A stretch of DNA of 64,000 nt from Anaeramoeba flamelloides. Its lineage: Eukaryota; Metamonada; Anaeramoebidae. Positions 34,335 through 46,225 of this stretch are shown piece by piece. How positions within the stretch are numbered: the stretch's first letter is position 1; every line of letters starts with the position of its first letter. A program made the translations under genes and the position numbers. Below the pieces are notes generated by a model. The model was not told the origin of the DNA. It did not search any database and saw only the letters and a list, made by a program, of their open reading frames with translations. Location of the stretch: contig JANTQA010000036.1 of assembly GCA_027625915.1 (NCBI GenBank), forward strand, positions 9,817,001-9,881,000, read 5' to 3'.

Positions 34335-35240
34335 ATTCTCATAGAGTCTCGTCTGAAAAACATCCTTATAAGGTTCTCATCATTTACCTTGGATTGCCTC
34401 CATACCCAAGGGGGTGACTTGAAAACAAAAAAGGATATTGTGAAATTGACCTTCTTTTTATTAACAAAATTTCAAATAAAGCAAAAAAAAATTTCAAAAG
34501 GATCCTAATTATAAAAAATTCAAAGAAGACAAATAAGTTAAAAAGGGTTCTCAATTTATTAAAAATCAAATTATTAAAAAATTAATTACTTCTTTCTTTT
34601 TTTAAATTTTTAATTGGTTAAATTTCCTCAATTTAAAAAAAATTATTTTTCTAAAGGTTTATTGTCAATTTAATTTTTTGTAAATAATTTCTGGTTGGAT
34701 TGTAACTCTCTATATTTGACAGACTAAGGATTTTGTAAGATTCGGGGAAAATAATAACTCATTGGGAAAAATAGTTAAAATGAAAAAAAAAATCATTGAG
34801 ATCTCAAAAACACAAAAAGGGACACTTCAAAATAAAAATAGCCGTTTTCAATATTATAATTTACAGACTTCAAATTGGAAATTGAGTGTTATTCTATACT
34901 TGTATAAGAATTATAAATTGGAAAAATTTTCTCTCCTTTTGCCGTTTCCATTGCCAATAAGGTTTCCAAACAAGAAATTACCTATTAATTGAGAAACTCT
35001 ATTTAGAAAAGAAAAATCTGGAAAAGAAAGCAAAAATATTTGCCATTTATAATTCAAATACCAGAAAAGCTTTTTTCAAAAAATCTACTCATTTTTGGCT
35101 GTTAAATTTTGAAAATCGATCTCACACCATAGTTTTGGTTAGTTTTTGATTGTTGTTAGGTCCTCAAAAAAAATTCCAAAAAAATTTTTTTTCCATTTCG
35201 GACAATTTTTTTTAATTAGAAAGACTTAGGACCTTAAAAA
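34335..35240. mobile_element. Degenerate copy of the TTAA-element family
   Basis: Resembles 48,441-49,262 and the outer parts of 24,470-26,730: AGAGTCTCGTCTG at the left, TATTGTGAAATTGACCTTC near 34,437-34,457, a CATCATTTCCATTTC-type stretch, and ACTTAGGACCTTAA at the right (35,225-35,237). The right end keeps TTAA; the left end no longer does. The 76-codon plus frame (34,762-34,992) and the 61-codon minus frame are repeat by-products. Confidence 0.5.
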
Positions 35241-35293
35241 AGTTTCTGGATAATCTCCAACAAATTCACTGTTGGGAGTATGTGATTTTTAAC

Positions 35294-35630
35294 ATTGGGG
35301 AATTTTTTTGGTTATCCCTTAAAGTCAAGAAGTACTTTTGAATAACAAATTTGTAGGAATTTAAAATTTTTTCTCTATTAGATTATTCGATCTTAGTTGG
35401 TACTGAAACTGTCCAAAATAATTTTGCAGAAAATTTCAATTTTTTTCCAACTTTTTTGATCTAGAAACAAGATAAGGTTTGTTTTAGAAGAAAAATAAAT
35501 GGGTTTCGGAAAACACGTGTGTTAACTTTCTCTGAAAATTCTATTCCTGTTGAATTTTAAAATTCCTAAAAATTTGTTATTCTAAAGTACTTCTGGACTT
35601 AAAGGGATAATCTAAAAAATTCCCTAATCT
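35294..35630. repeat. Foldback with about 75-bp arms
   Basis: The left arm (about 35,297-35,370) contains GGTTATCCCTTAAAGTCAAG and AAGTACTTTTGAATAACAAA. The right arm (about 35,555-35,630) is the inverse with a few differences. The loop is about 185 bp, and no target duplication is clear. Confidence 0.7.
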
Positions 35631-37312
35631 TTGAAATCACGCACGTTGCAGAGTAGTTTGATTCGAGATAGCCCGTAAAACAAATAAATCGAAAAAGTTG
35701 TACTAATATTTGAATAATAAGTGAAGAAAAAATTATAATTTCATCTTCATTTTGTTTTTTTCCAAAAAATTTCAAAGAAATGGACTATCAATTGTAATTT
35801 GAGTTTATTTGCTGCGGACTTTTTTTTTACAATAAATTTGATGATCAAAGAATCCTAAATGAAAAGAATTTCCTGCCCGATAAATAAAATAATCAGTTTA
35901 TATTTTATCACATTTAAAGATCAAATAGCAAAAGTAAAACCTATCTTTAAAAGTTTTTTAGACAACTTAGAAAAACTTTAGAATACTTGAGGTTGTGTTT
36001 AAGATAAAGAACTATAGATTTGGAGAATTTTTTTTATTTGTCAAATTTTTTTTACTGAAATACACCCTCATAAAAAGAAACAAGAGAAATTTAATAAAAC
36101 ATAAAAATAATTTTTGTCTTAAAAAATACACTACGTTCATATTAAAGGCAGAGACAAAAAGTTGTTTAGTTTGTTGAGTGGAATAAATTTTGAAAAAAGT
36201 TGTTTTTTATATGAAAAAATATTCTCATTTTATTTGAATTCCTTACATGTTTTTAAAAAATTTCTTTTAAAATTTGCTGTTTAAATAGAAAAAATTATTT
36301 GACAATTAGAATAAACACCATCTTTTATCTCTTACTTTGATTTTCTCAGACCTGTGTTACTCATTCATAACCAAAATAATAAAGTTTAATCTTCAATTCA
36401 AAAGATTTTTTTTTTTTTCCATAAAAAAATCATTTTTGTCTTTAAAATTATTTTAAAAAGGTTGCTCAGAGATTTTTAAGTGGTGTTTTCAACTACTCAA
36501 TTCACCAGTTTTCAGTCCTTTATTTAAATTTAATCAATCTTTTCGTCCTTGAATTTTTTCAATGGCTATATTATCGAAGTAAATTTTGGTTGTGTTATTT
36601 CGCCCCATTTGTGACAAAAAAATTAAACTTTATTACATTTTGAAAGCAACCAAACCAAATTTTTATTGACAGAGTATAAGGAGTTTTCGAGATAACCAAA
36701 TTTACTTTTTTTATTCGAAACAATTTATCCCAAAAAAATTAAATAAATTTGATTTCCCTGACAAATTAGTGACACATCACCTTAAAGTTTCTTATTGGGT
36801 GTTACAAGAAAGTACTCTCATAAAATTCAGACAAATTTAACATTTGGGATTCTTGAAATTTTCTTCAAAATATTTTGGAGACTGATCTTTGTTTTAACGA
36901 TTGATCAAATTTTGAAAATTCTATGGTGACTTTTTAGTGACACCTCTTTGATTAGAACAAACACTTTGACTCAACTGGCGTTTTTTTGACTTTTAAAAAT
37001 AATAATTACTTTAAAATAAATTTATTATTTCGAAATTTAAATTAAAAATTCAAGATGATGAATTTTGTCAGTGAAAAAAAAAACAAATACTTCTAATAAG
37101 AACATTTTCCACTTTTCTTTTTGATTTGTTAGTAAATTACAATTTTTTATAAATGTTTTTTTATGCAAAATTATTTATTTTTAATTTGATCTGTTCTTGA
37201 AGAACTGTTTTAAGATTTTATACAAACTCGTGTACCTCTGTTGTTAACACACTGGGGGATCAACAACTTCCAAAAAAAACCACACAGAAAAGTTCTCAAT
37301 ATTTGCTTGAAT
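35631..37312. other. AT-rich region upstream of the HMG gene
   Basis: No gene, RNA or clear repeat boundary. The 60-codon frame at 35,995-36,177 looks like chance. The promoter of the HMG gene must lie towards the right end, but I see no defined motif. Confidence 0.45.
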
Positions 37313-40300
37313 ATGTCAAGAATAAAGAGGCCAAGATCGGCCTTTGTTTATTATATGCTCAAAATACGTCCAAAATTGGAAAAAGAGAATCCTCAGACCC
37401 CTTTCAAAATCTTGTGTAAATTAATTGGTGAAAAGTGGAACCATTTATCCGAAGAAGACAAAAAGGTACATTCTCTTTTTTTTTAAATCATGATTTTTTT
37501 TTACTTGAATTTCCATTCAACTTAGACTACAATGATTTTAGAAACAGAAACTCGAAAAGCCCTATCAAATGGATGGTCTAATAATTATTATCTAAACAAA
37601 ATTGTTGAATTCCAAAAAAGACGGTACTTTTTGATGGGTAAACATCAAGGATCTCAGGAAAACATCAAAATAAGAAAAACTTCTTTTTATGAGATATTTC
37701 AGACTTTAAAAGGTACAACTGTATTTAACACCTTTGAATCCCGATTATAAATACTTGGTAAGTTCTTTTGACAAAATTTGATCTTTTTGATATCATCATT
37801 TGGGTAAAAAATGTTTCACCTGATTTTTAAATGAAAAAAAATTTACAAATAACAAAAGCTAAAATCAATTAAAATTAGTAATAAATTAACTCTCAAAGAA
37901 AATTTTCATTATACCGTTATCAATCGAACCAACAATTATATTTTATATCAACTTTTTTATCGAAATCCGATGAGTTTTTTTGAAGATCTCAAAAATAGAA
38001 AAATTTAGAATAATAAATCCCATTTCAAAAATTGTGACTCGTATGAAATAATAAATTGATATTGAATAACTTTTAGTCTTCAACGATAACGAATTAATAA
38101 TTAAATCTGATTTGTAATTCACTTTTTAAATAATTAGAAGCTTATAAAAACATGATATATTACAAATTAAAAAACAGAAAAACAAAAACTAAAAAAAAGT
38201 GTGCCACAATTTTGGAAATGAGCATTACTACTTTTTTATTTATCGAACTTTGAACTGAAAAAAAAATTAACACAAAGGATTTTTTAGATTATAATTCAAA
38301 AACGATTCATTTGAAAAGGCAGTAGATTGTCTCAAATTTCTTAATATTTATTGTTATTTTCAAAGTTCTTTTTTTTTTTTTCAACTTGACCTTTTGTAAA
38401 AATAAAAGGATCAAAAAAAAAAAGAAAATGAAATCGAAAAAAAAAAAAAAGAAAAAACAAAGGAAAATAATATTTGAAAGAAAGAAAAAGAAATATTTTT
38501 CAAAAAAAAAAAAAGAAAAACAAAAATTTGCGAAATTAGAAAAAATTTATTGTGATCCCAAAAATTTGAAAATATTTTTTTGAGAAGAAGAATCTGAGAC
38601 AAATACCACACAACAACTTCTAATAACAGTTATATAGTTTGTCAACATCTTTGAAAAATAGTTGAGATCCACCCAATAAAAATTCAATCCCAAAGATTTA
38701 TTAAAAATACTATTATTGTTCTTAATCCTTTATTTTGTTTTTAATGATTTATTTTTTATTTACCAATAGATCACCCTTTTTATTTTCAGTAAAGTTTATC
38801 AATTAACAATCGATATAATAATTCAAAATTAATTTAAAAAAAAAAAAAAAATCAGAAATACTTGCTATTCTTTCAAATAGCTTTGATAATTTCAGATTTT
38901 TTAGTAAAATGGTACAGCCGTTCCAAGGCTACCATAAAATTTTAAATAAAACATAATTGGGTTTTCTATTCTTATTTTCTATTTTCAAAAAATTCCGAAA
39001 TAAGAGTTATTATTCAAAAAAAAATTTCAACAAATGAGCTATTATTCAAATTTTTGAAACAATTAATAAAAAAAAAAAATTTGAAGATTCATGAAGCACT
39101 TAAAAATATTGTTCAAAAATGGTAAATTTTTAAAGATCAGTAAATATTGATATTTTTTTGAACTTCTTTGGACTGATAATTTTGAAGTTTCATGGGATCT
39201 TGAATTTTTTTTTTGATGTGACCAAAATTTGAATAATAGCTCATTTGTTGAAATTTTTTTTTGAATAATAACTCTTATTCCGGAATTTTTTGAAAATAGA
39301 AAATAAGAATAGAAAACTCAATTGTGTTTTATTTAAAATTTTATCGTAAACTTGGAAAGACTGTATTATTAAAAAATGAAAACATATAAATTATGTCTAA
39401 AATGAATTGTTATTATTATCTTTTATCTGATTTATTATCCTCATCATAAAGTTGAACATTTCAAATATTTAATAAACCAATTCTTTTTTATATTTTGGTA
39501 TAATTCTTTTAAATCAAATTTATTTAATAAATCTAGCCATTCCAAATACAGGCAAAGGAAGATAAGAAAAGATACCAAAAAGAAATTAAAGCATTCAATA
39601 ATAAAAAGCCCAAAATTGTTTTTAAAGAAAAGGTGGGTTATTATAAAAGAATAACACGGTCAGGTCCAATAAAAATGAAAAAAAAATTTCCAAAAAAACC
39701 AAAAAATGCATTTTTTCTTTACACAAAATCGATTACCCCTTCAATTAAAAAACAAAACCCAAAAATATCAACTTCACAACTACTTAAAATTGTCAAGAAA
39801 GGTTGGAAAACAATAGATTTGGACGAAAAGGGGGTATGTTTTTTCTTTTTATTATTTATTAATTTTTTTTTTTATTTTATTTTACAAATATATTTTTTTA
39901 TTTTTACTACAAAATGATGAAAAAATATATTATTATTGAAATTATATTTTTCGGCAATGATCCTTTTTAGATTGGATTGGAATATCAAACTTAATTAAAT
40001 CTGAAAATTATAATTTATTATCCAAATATAATCGTTAATAATTCAAGGATATTATTGTTTAGATCTTGTTATATTAAACTTTCTATGAAAAAAATAATAA
40101 TATTTAATAATTTTATAAGTTTTAAAACGTTATTTTCGTTTTTCAATTAATAAATCATCTAAAAATTATATTTTTGTTATCAACACGGTATATTGTTGAT
40201 TTTAAAAGTTTTTTTTATTAGGGTTAGAAGTATTTAGTATTTAAATAGAGTTTAAAACTTTGGAAAAATAGACTGGATTTAATGATCCAATTTATTTTTA

Positions 40301-40649
40301 AAATGATTTTTAAAATGATTTTTAGAATAAATCAACTATAGATAATTATTGAGTTATTTTTTGTTGAAAATTTATATACGATCAAAATTAATATATATAT
40401 ATATATGAAATTTTGGAAAAAAAATGAAAAAATAATTGACAAATTCATCTTAATAATTAAACAAAAAAAATACAAAATTATTTTTAATTAATTATGTGGT
40501 TTTTTATTATATAAATATATATAAATATAAATAAATAATAAATAAAATAGAAATTTATAGAATTGGCTTTGAAAGATAAAGAACGTTTTGAAAGGGAATT
40601 ATTAATTTATAACCAATCAAGTTCTGAAGAAGAAAGTGGATGTGATTAA
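37313..40649 (+). CDS. Two-box HMG (HMGB-like) protein, three exons
   Basis: Exons 37,313-37,465, 39,537-39,833 and 40,551-40,649 encode 182 residues. Start is ATG 37,313 (MSRIKRPRSAFVYY). Box 1 runs KRPRSAFVYYMLKIRPKLEK ... GEKWNHLSEEDKK, then across the junction PFQIQAKEDKKRYQKEIKAF. Box 2 runs KKPKNAFFLYTKSI ... GWKTIDLDEKG, then KFIELALKDKERFERELLIY. Each has the core Pro, aromatic and Trp positions of an HMG box. The protein ends in a short acidic tail (SSSEEESGCD), as in HMGB proteins, so a DNA-bending chromatin protein is the likely role. Introns are 2,071 and 717 bp, both phase 0 (donors GTACAT and GTATGT; acceptors ATCTAG and AAATAG), and sit at the identical position, after residue 47, of each box. 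Splices are inferred from domain continuity. Confidence 0.88.
37466..39536 (+). other. Intron 1 of the HMG gene (2.07 kb), repeat-filled
   Basis: It contains a repeat copy at 37,820-38,620 (shared with 24,600-24,790 and 32,230-32,760) and a TA-flanked foldback at 38,915-39,363. A 72-codon frame at 37,532-37,750 follows TTCAACTTAG and is in phase with exon 1, so an alternative 3' exon cannot be excluded, but it would truncate box 1. Confidence 0.6.
38915..39363. mobile_element. TA-flanked foldback element in the HMG intron
   Basis: 449 bp with long inverted arms (about 38,915-39,060 and 39,217-39,363). The ends CAGCCGTTCCAAG and CTTGGAAAGACTG abut TA on both sides (38,913-38,914 and 39,364-39,365). 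The arms share blocks such as ATGAGCTATTATTCAAATTT. The CAG..CTG ends and TA flanks resemble the MITEs at 2,624 and 18,391, but the inner sequence is different. Confidence 0.78.
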
Positions 40650-40682
40650 TAATTATACAAATTTTAATATTAATTCTAATAG

Positions 40683-40713
<31 letters not shown>

Positions 40714-41371
40714 ATTTATAAAGACAAAAGTCTTTTATTGTAAAATCAAATTATTCATAAATTTTGTGAATAGTTAATTATATTTATTTAATCTTTAATC
40801 GTTTTAATTATTTTTTAATTATTTTATTTATTTATTTTTTTTTTACTTTTATAATAAAAAAAAATGAAATTGTAGTGTTTTGAACAATTTTATTTTTGAA
40901 AATAAAATATTTGAAATCTTTAACCGGGAAATCTGAGAAAATGGGGGTTGGATATATATATAAATTTATTCCTTAAAACAACAGATTAGCCTAAATTTTG
41001 TATGATTTAAATAAAAGCTTTAAAATAGTATTTGTTGTTATTGATTTTTTTCTTTTTCATTATTATCTATCATCGATATTTCACTATTAAAGGCTACAAA
41101 TTGCTCAAATAGTTCATAGTAAAATTAATTATGTAATTATTTTTTTTTTTTACTTTTGAAAAAAAAAATAATATTTAAATTTTATCTTAAAATTTTTAAT
41201 TGATAATAAACTCTTTTTCAGTCAAAATGGTCCAGTGTTATTGAATAGATACAATATATTTTATAAGTTTAATCGAATATTCTCCTCAAAATAAAAGTTC
41301 AAATTTTTAGATCTAATCATTTTTTCTTATTTTGTTAAATTTTTGTTTTTTCTTATTGAATTAATGTTTTA

Positions 41372-41408
<37 letters not shown>

Positions 41409-42451
41409 TCAATTTCAAAAAAATGATTCAAAATCCCAATTAACTTGAAGAAGGGCGAGTCTATGAACTTTCTCTTAAAATGGATATATTTTCGATAAGA
41501 TTAAAACTTATTGGCTATAATTTTTCTTTTCTAAACGAAATTTCGAAATTTTGTAAAGTAGGTTCCAATGAAGTTGCCTAAAAAATTTTTTTAATATTTT
41601 ATTTTTTTCAGGAATTTAGAATTTATTCAAATATAACTTTTATGAATCTCAATTCTAGGTCTGTGTTTAATATTTGTCATTTATGAACAATTGTATGTTT
41701 GTTTAGTCTTGAAAGGTTTTGGTTTTTTCATTTTTATCTGGGTACCTTTGAGTAAAATGGATGTTAATTATTTTTTTTTTAAATAAAAACACTTTTAAAA
41801 AAACTGTTTAAAATTATATTAAATATCAAATCCCATTATTATTCTATTAATTAAAACCACAATATATTGATTTTATTTTAATGGGTAGTAAAACATTGTA
41901 TTAATTTTATATTAAACAAATTAGATTAGGGGGGGCAGTATTGAGATATATTTCATTTTTTTTCTACTAAAAAAAAAAAATAATTAATTATTCTTGAATC
42001 AAGAGAAAAATGAAAATTATTTGTTTGGTAAAATTTTAAAGTTTATTACAATCAATTCCTCTATAAAGGTGAGTAATGTAACCCAATATTTAGGATTAAA
42101 AAATTCTCAAGTTAAGGAACATTTTTTGGAATATTTTTTTAGACAAATTATTTTACTTGAAATCGGATGGTGTGTGTTAATTTGGAAATGGTGCTGTTTC
42201 TTATTTTTCCTTGAAATTTTGTATCTTAAAATGAAACTGGTTATTAGAATAATACTATAAAACGTCAAATTACGTAAAAGAAAATGATACAATTTGATTG
42301 ATTAGTTTTATTTAAGAGTAATAAACTTACCATTTTTTTTTTTTTTTGAAAAGTAAAAATAAATATAAAGGTTTTTAAACTTTCGATGGGTGACCATAAA
42401 TATTCAGTTGATTAAAAATTTAAGTTATCAAGTTATTAATTAATCGAAATA
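40650..42451. other. AT-rich spacer with long homopolymers
   Basis: A run of about 30 A (40,682-40,710) and a run of about 35 T (41,369-41,404) lie here. The 88-codon frame 41,994-42,260 has only a TTG start and looks like chance. Nothing else recognised. Confidence 0.5.
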
Positions 42452-42651
42452 CAGGCAGTTCCGCTTTGAAGACACAAACTATCAAGGAAATTCTCGGTAG
42501 AGAAAAATATATATTAAAGTACGTTTTATAGAATTTTGATTTTTTAAATAAATTATTTTATTAGAATTCAGATTTTGTGCCTTGATTCGAGGTTTTTTAT
42601 TGTGCCTAAAAAATTTATTGAAAACATGTGTCTTAAAAGTGGGACTAGGTG
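42452..42651. mobile_element. TA-flanked palindromic MITE, copy 4 (oldest)
   Basis: Same layout as copies 1-3 (CAGGCAGTTCCGCTTTGAAG at the left, CTTAAAAGTGGGACTAGGTG at the right, TA on both sides), but the arms have drifted most from each other. Confidence 0.68.
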
Positions 42652-43619
42652 TAATAACATTTTTTTGTAAATACTGAATAACTTTTCATGAAAAAAATTA
42701 CTTCTTTGGGTCTGCAAATTCCAACTTTAATACATATAAATAAAAATTATGTAAAAAAATCTATGTTAATATAGTGGATTTAAATCAATATAAAAATCTT
42801 TCATTGATAGAAAAAAGTATCTATTCTAAATTTAAAATATTTAAATTAACTTTTTTATATTATTCAAGGATAATAAAATAAATTCAGCATTTAATTTACA
42901 TGGGTGTGGGTAGACGTTTTTTCAAAAATATTCAAGGGGTAAATTTTTTCAGTCAATAAAAAGAAAAATTAAGAAGGGTAGAATTAGTTTAGTTCCCAGT
43001 GGTTTGTAAGTTATGCACTGAATTGTACAGTTTTATTAAGTTTAAACTGTGGAAATATTTGATTTTTTATTTATTTTTTCTAAAAGAAGATCAGATTTCT
43101 TGTGAAGGTTTTTCGTAGAATTATAATTGATGAAATAATATTTATAAGATTAATTGATTTGTTTTGTTGATAGGGTGATAAACGTACTATTTTTCGTTAA
43201 AGTGTTTTTAAATCTTCTTTATTTTTTTTTATTTTATTTTTCGAGGGTAATAGAGTAAATATGTTTACATGGGTACAATACAAATTGATAAATAAACCCA
43301 TTTATCAAATTTTAGAGAAATGAGTTAGTGTTTTTAAAATTGTTCATTTTTCAGATTAATTTTCAACAAAGAGAACTAGAACATTTTTTTTTGAGATATT
43401 TTTGGAATTTAAAAAAAAAAAAAATTTGAAAAATATTTTTATTTTGAGAATATCACAATTATGGAATTATCTGAGGCTATTGTATGAAAAAAAAGCTTGA
43501 AACTTTTAATCTTGTTTTTAAAAATACTATAAAAAGAGATCAAATATTGAATCACTTAATATGTAAAAAAAATGATCATTTTTAGAATTCCAATAATTGA
43601 TAAATTTTCTTGAATTTTA

Positions 43620-44360
43620 AAAGAATCGATCAAATATTCCCGAAAATATCTGAAAATCGAAAATGCCAGAAAAGTTTTTAACACCGAAAAAACTCGTTTT
43701 AAACAACTTCTAAAAAATCCCAGTGCCAATGTACTCGGTTTTAAGGTAAATTTGTAATTTTAAGGCGGAAAAAAAATTTTTTAGGAAAATATCAAAATTC
43801 AAAAAAAATATAACTTTTAAGGAATAGTACTCAACAGATTTTGTGTGAAAGGGGTTGGTATTTTAGATGACTCTAACATTTCTGATCATTTCAAAATGGT
43901 ATTAACAAAATGAGAGAACATGTACTTGTTAAGAAAATTTCTAATTGTGTACCATTATCCTAATTTCGTAATCTTAAAGACAACCCAAAAATAACTGAAT
44001 AATATCTAATAGTACTATAAATACTTATATCCTACTCAAGGTGGCCCAAGCAAAACCTTATTTTAACTTCCCATTCCATAAAAGAAATTGATTTACCAAA
44101 AAATACAAACACGCACCATACCAAAACTAACACAACCCATACCAAACCCAAGCAACGCTTACATACATATTTACTTACCTAACAAGTACTAAAAAATTAC
44201 TTAAATATACTCAAAAGGTAACAAAAACTCTGCAGAGGGGCTTAAAAGAGAAAATTCAAAAAATATATTTTGTCTGAAAGTAAAATTGTTGTTTTACCGT
44301 TAAACTGGGTATATTAGCACAAGGATTTCTTTGGGGTTTCCCATACATGTTTTTATGTGG
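43620..44360. repeat. Dispersed repeat R1, copy 1
   Basis: About 740 bp related throughout to 57,490-58,260. Landmarks are GAAATTTTCTAATTGTGTA in shared form, the C/A-rich block ACACAACCCATACCAAA, CATTTACTTACC, and GTTAAACTGGGTATATTAG. It has no coding frame. The C-rich, G-poor 150-bp block near 44,090-44,210 is unusual for the region and is present in both copies. Confidence 0.75.
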
Positions 44361-44694
44361 GTAAAAAGTTTTCCGATATTTCCACTTTTTGGGTATTTTC
44401 GGAATATTTCAAACACACAATTTAAAAGGTTACACAATCTTCTTTTTTCAATTATTAACATTATAAACAACAAATTGACAATATTCAAATAAGCTGTTTG
44501 ATAATAGGGTTTTTTTTTATTATTATTAGTATTATTAATTCAAATTGGTTTTCTTAGTTTGAAAAAAATTAAAAATTTGAGAAATGTGAATAAATCTTAT
44601 TGTCATTTTTAATTATTAGGTTATGAACAAATTAGGAATAGAATATTAATTATTGATAAATATAATCAAATTAAAAATGGTTTCTTTACATTAT

Positions 44695-45240
44695 ACTTTG
44701 ATCAAAGCAACGCTTGCAGAAAGGTTTAATCCCAGTGTTTCAAAACAAAAAGTGTGTTTTTTTTGTTATAGATGACCTCTGCATTAACCAATCAAAGAAA
44801 ATGTAGAACCCCTAATCACATATGGTGTTTATTTCTTAAAGTTCTATTATTTAAAAAGAAAGTGGAAAAGGTATGGATAGAATTCGAAATTTTATCTCAG
44901 ACTATGTTGCAAATGTTTTGGGCGCATTTTTTATCCTCAGGGCTATAAAAAAATTAAAAGAAAAGGGAATATTTTAAATAAATTAAAAATAATTTCATTC
45001 CTAATTTAAATTTTAATTAAAATGTCAGGGTCGTAACATTTAAAATCGATTTGAACATATGTAATCCATTAGTGTTGAATTAGGTGTTGCGATTGGTAGA
45101 AGAAGAAAAGTAGGGATGATATTTTGAGATTCGGCTTATTGTTGTTGTACAAATATTATTTTGATCAGTGGAAATTGAATTTTCTAGGTTTCGAAAAAGT
45201 ATTTTGAACGAATTTTTAATTTAAAGGTTGGTTATTTTGT
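44695..45240 (+). repeat. Direct repeat pair R2, first unit
   Basis: Related to 45,475-46,225 in the same order and direction: ...AGGTTTAATCCCAGTGTTTC, TTTTGTTATAGATGACC, CATTAACCAATCAAAGAAAA, AATATGGT-like blocks, then GATTTGAAC..GTGT, TATTATTTTGATCA. Identity is perhaps 65-70% by eye. No protein frame runs through either unit. Confidence 0.6.
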
Positions 45241-45474
45241 CATATTTTTTTGTTCAAAAAAAAAAAAATTGATTTGAGCTGTTTATTTCAAAATAAATTA
45301 GATTTTTTTTAAAGTTTAATATAATTATTCAATTTTTTTTGAAAGGGGTTATTTTGAATACACGGTTAATGTAAAAATGTGTGGTTTTATTATAAAGTAT
45401 CTTTTTTTCCAATCGTTCCTAGACAATACGATTTCTTAATGTTAAAAGAATTTTTTTTTTAAAAAAAATACTGT

Positions 45475-46225
45475 TATTCAAATAATGCGTTAAGAAAAGT
45501 TTAATCCGTGTTCAAAATAAAAGGTTTGTTTTTTTGTTATAGAAGACCATTACATTAACTGATCAAAGAAAAACAACACTGTAATAAATCCAAATTAAAT
45601 ATGGTATTGGTTTCACAAAGCCCTAATTCCAATATAAAAGCAAAAAATTTCATTTTTTTTGTCATTTTTTTTTCAATCACCCCAGAACAAAATGTTACAT
45701 GAAATGTAAAAATGGTTAATATTCAAATCTAGCCAAATTCCTGGTTAAAACTATAACTAAAAGATATTCAAAAAAAGTTAATTTAAAAAAAAATAACAAA
45801 TTATATATGGTCATTTTTTGCTTTTATACTGGGATTAGGGTTTTAAAGTTATATTATTTAAAAAGAAATTCCAAAAATAAAATTCAAATTGGGAAATTTA
45901 TATCAAAAAATTGAGTAAATTTTAAGAAATTTTTAATATCGAACAAACAAAAAAATTCAAAAAAATTGAGAATATTATGGAAAATTTTCGACTATTTGTA
46001 TTCCTAATCTAAATTTTCTGAAAATAACAAGGCCTTTACTTTCAAAATTGATTTGAACTTGTGTATACTTGTGGTAGTCTGTTGGGTGTTATTTTGGAAC
46101 AAGAAGAAGAAAAAGCATGAATTATATTTTGAAACACGGATTATAATCGTTGGGGAAGAATTATTTTGATCACTTTAATTTGAAAATAGGTTGAATTTTG
46201 AACTTTTCAAAAATGATAGAAAGGA
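45475..46225 (+). repeat. Direct repeat pair R2, second unit
   Basis: Second unit of the pair, with the same landmarks (TTTTTGTTATAGAAGACCA, CATTAACTGATCAAAGAAAA, GGGAAGAATTATTTTGATCA). It carries an extra stretch of about 200 bp relative to the first unit. Confidence 0.6.

Noticed and set aside
38386-38611. Lysine-rich plus frame and Phe/Ser-rich minus frame
   Set aside because: Homopolymer artefact in the repeat copy inside the HMG intron.
41994-42260. 88-codon frame resembling a winged-helix start
   Set aside because: Only a TTG start, no splice context and no real motif; expected by chance.
44090-44210. C/A-rich block as a possible short protein or tRNA cluster
   Set aside because: Present in both R1 copies with different frames; no cloverleaf or T-loop motif found.
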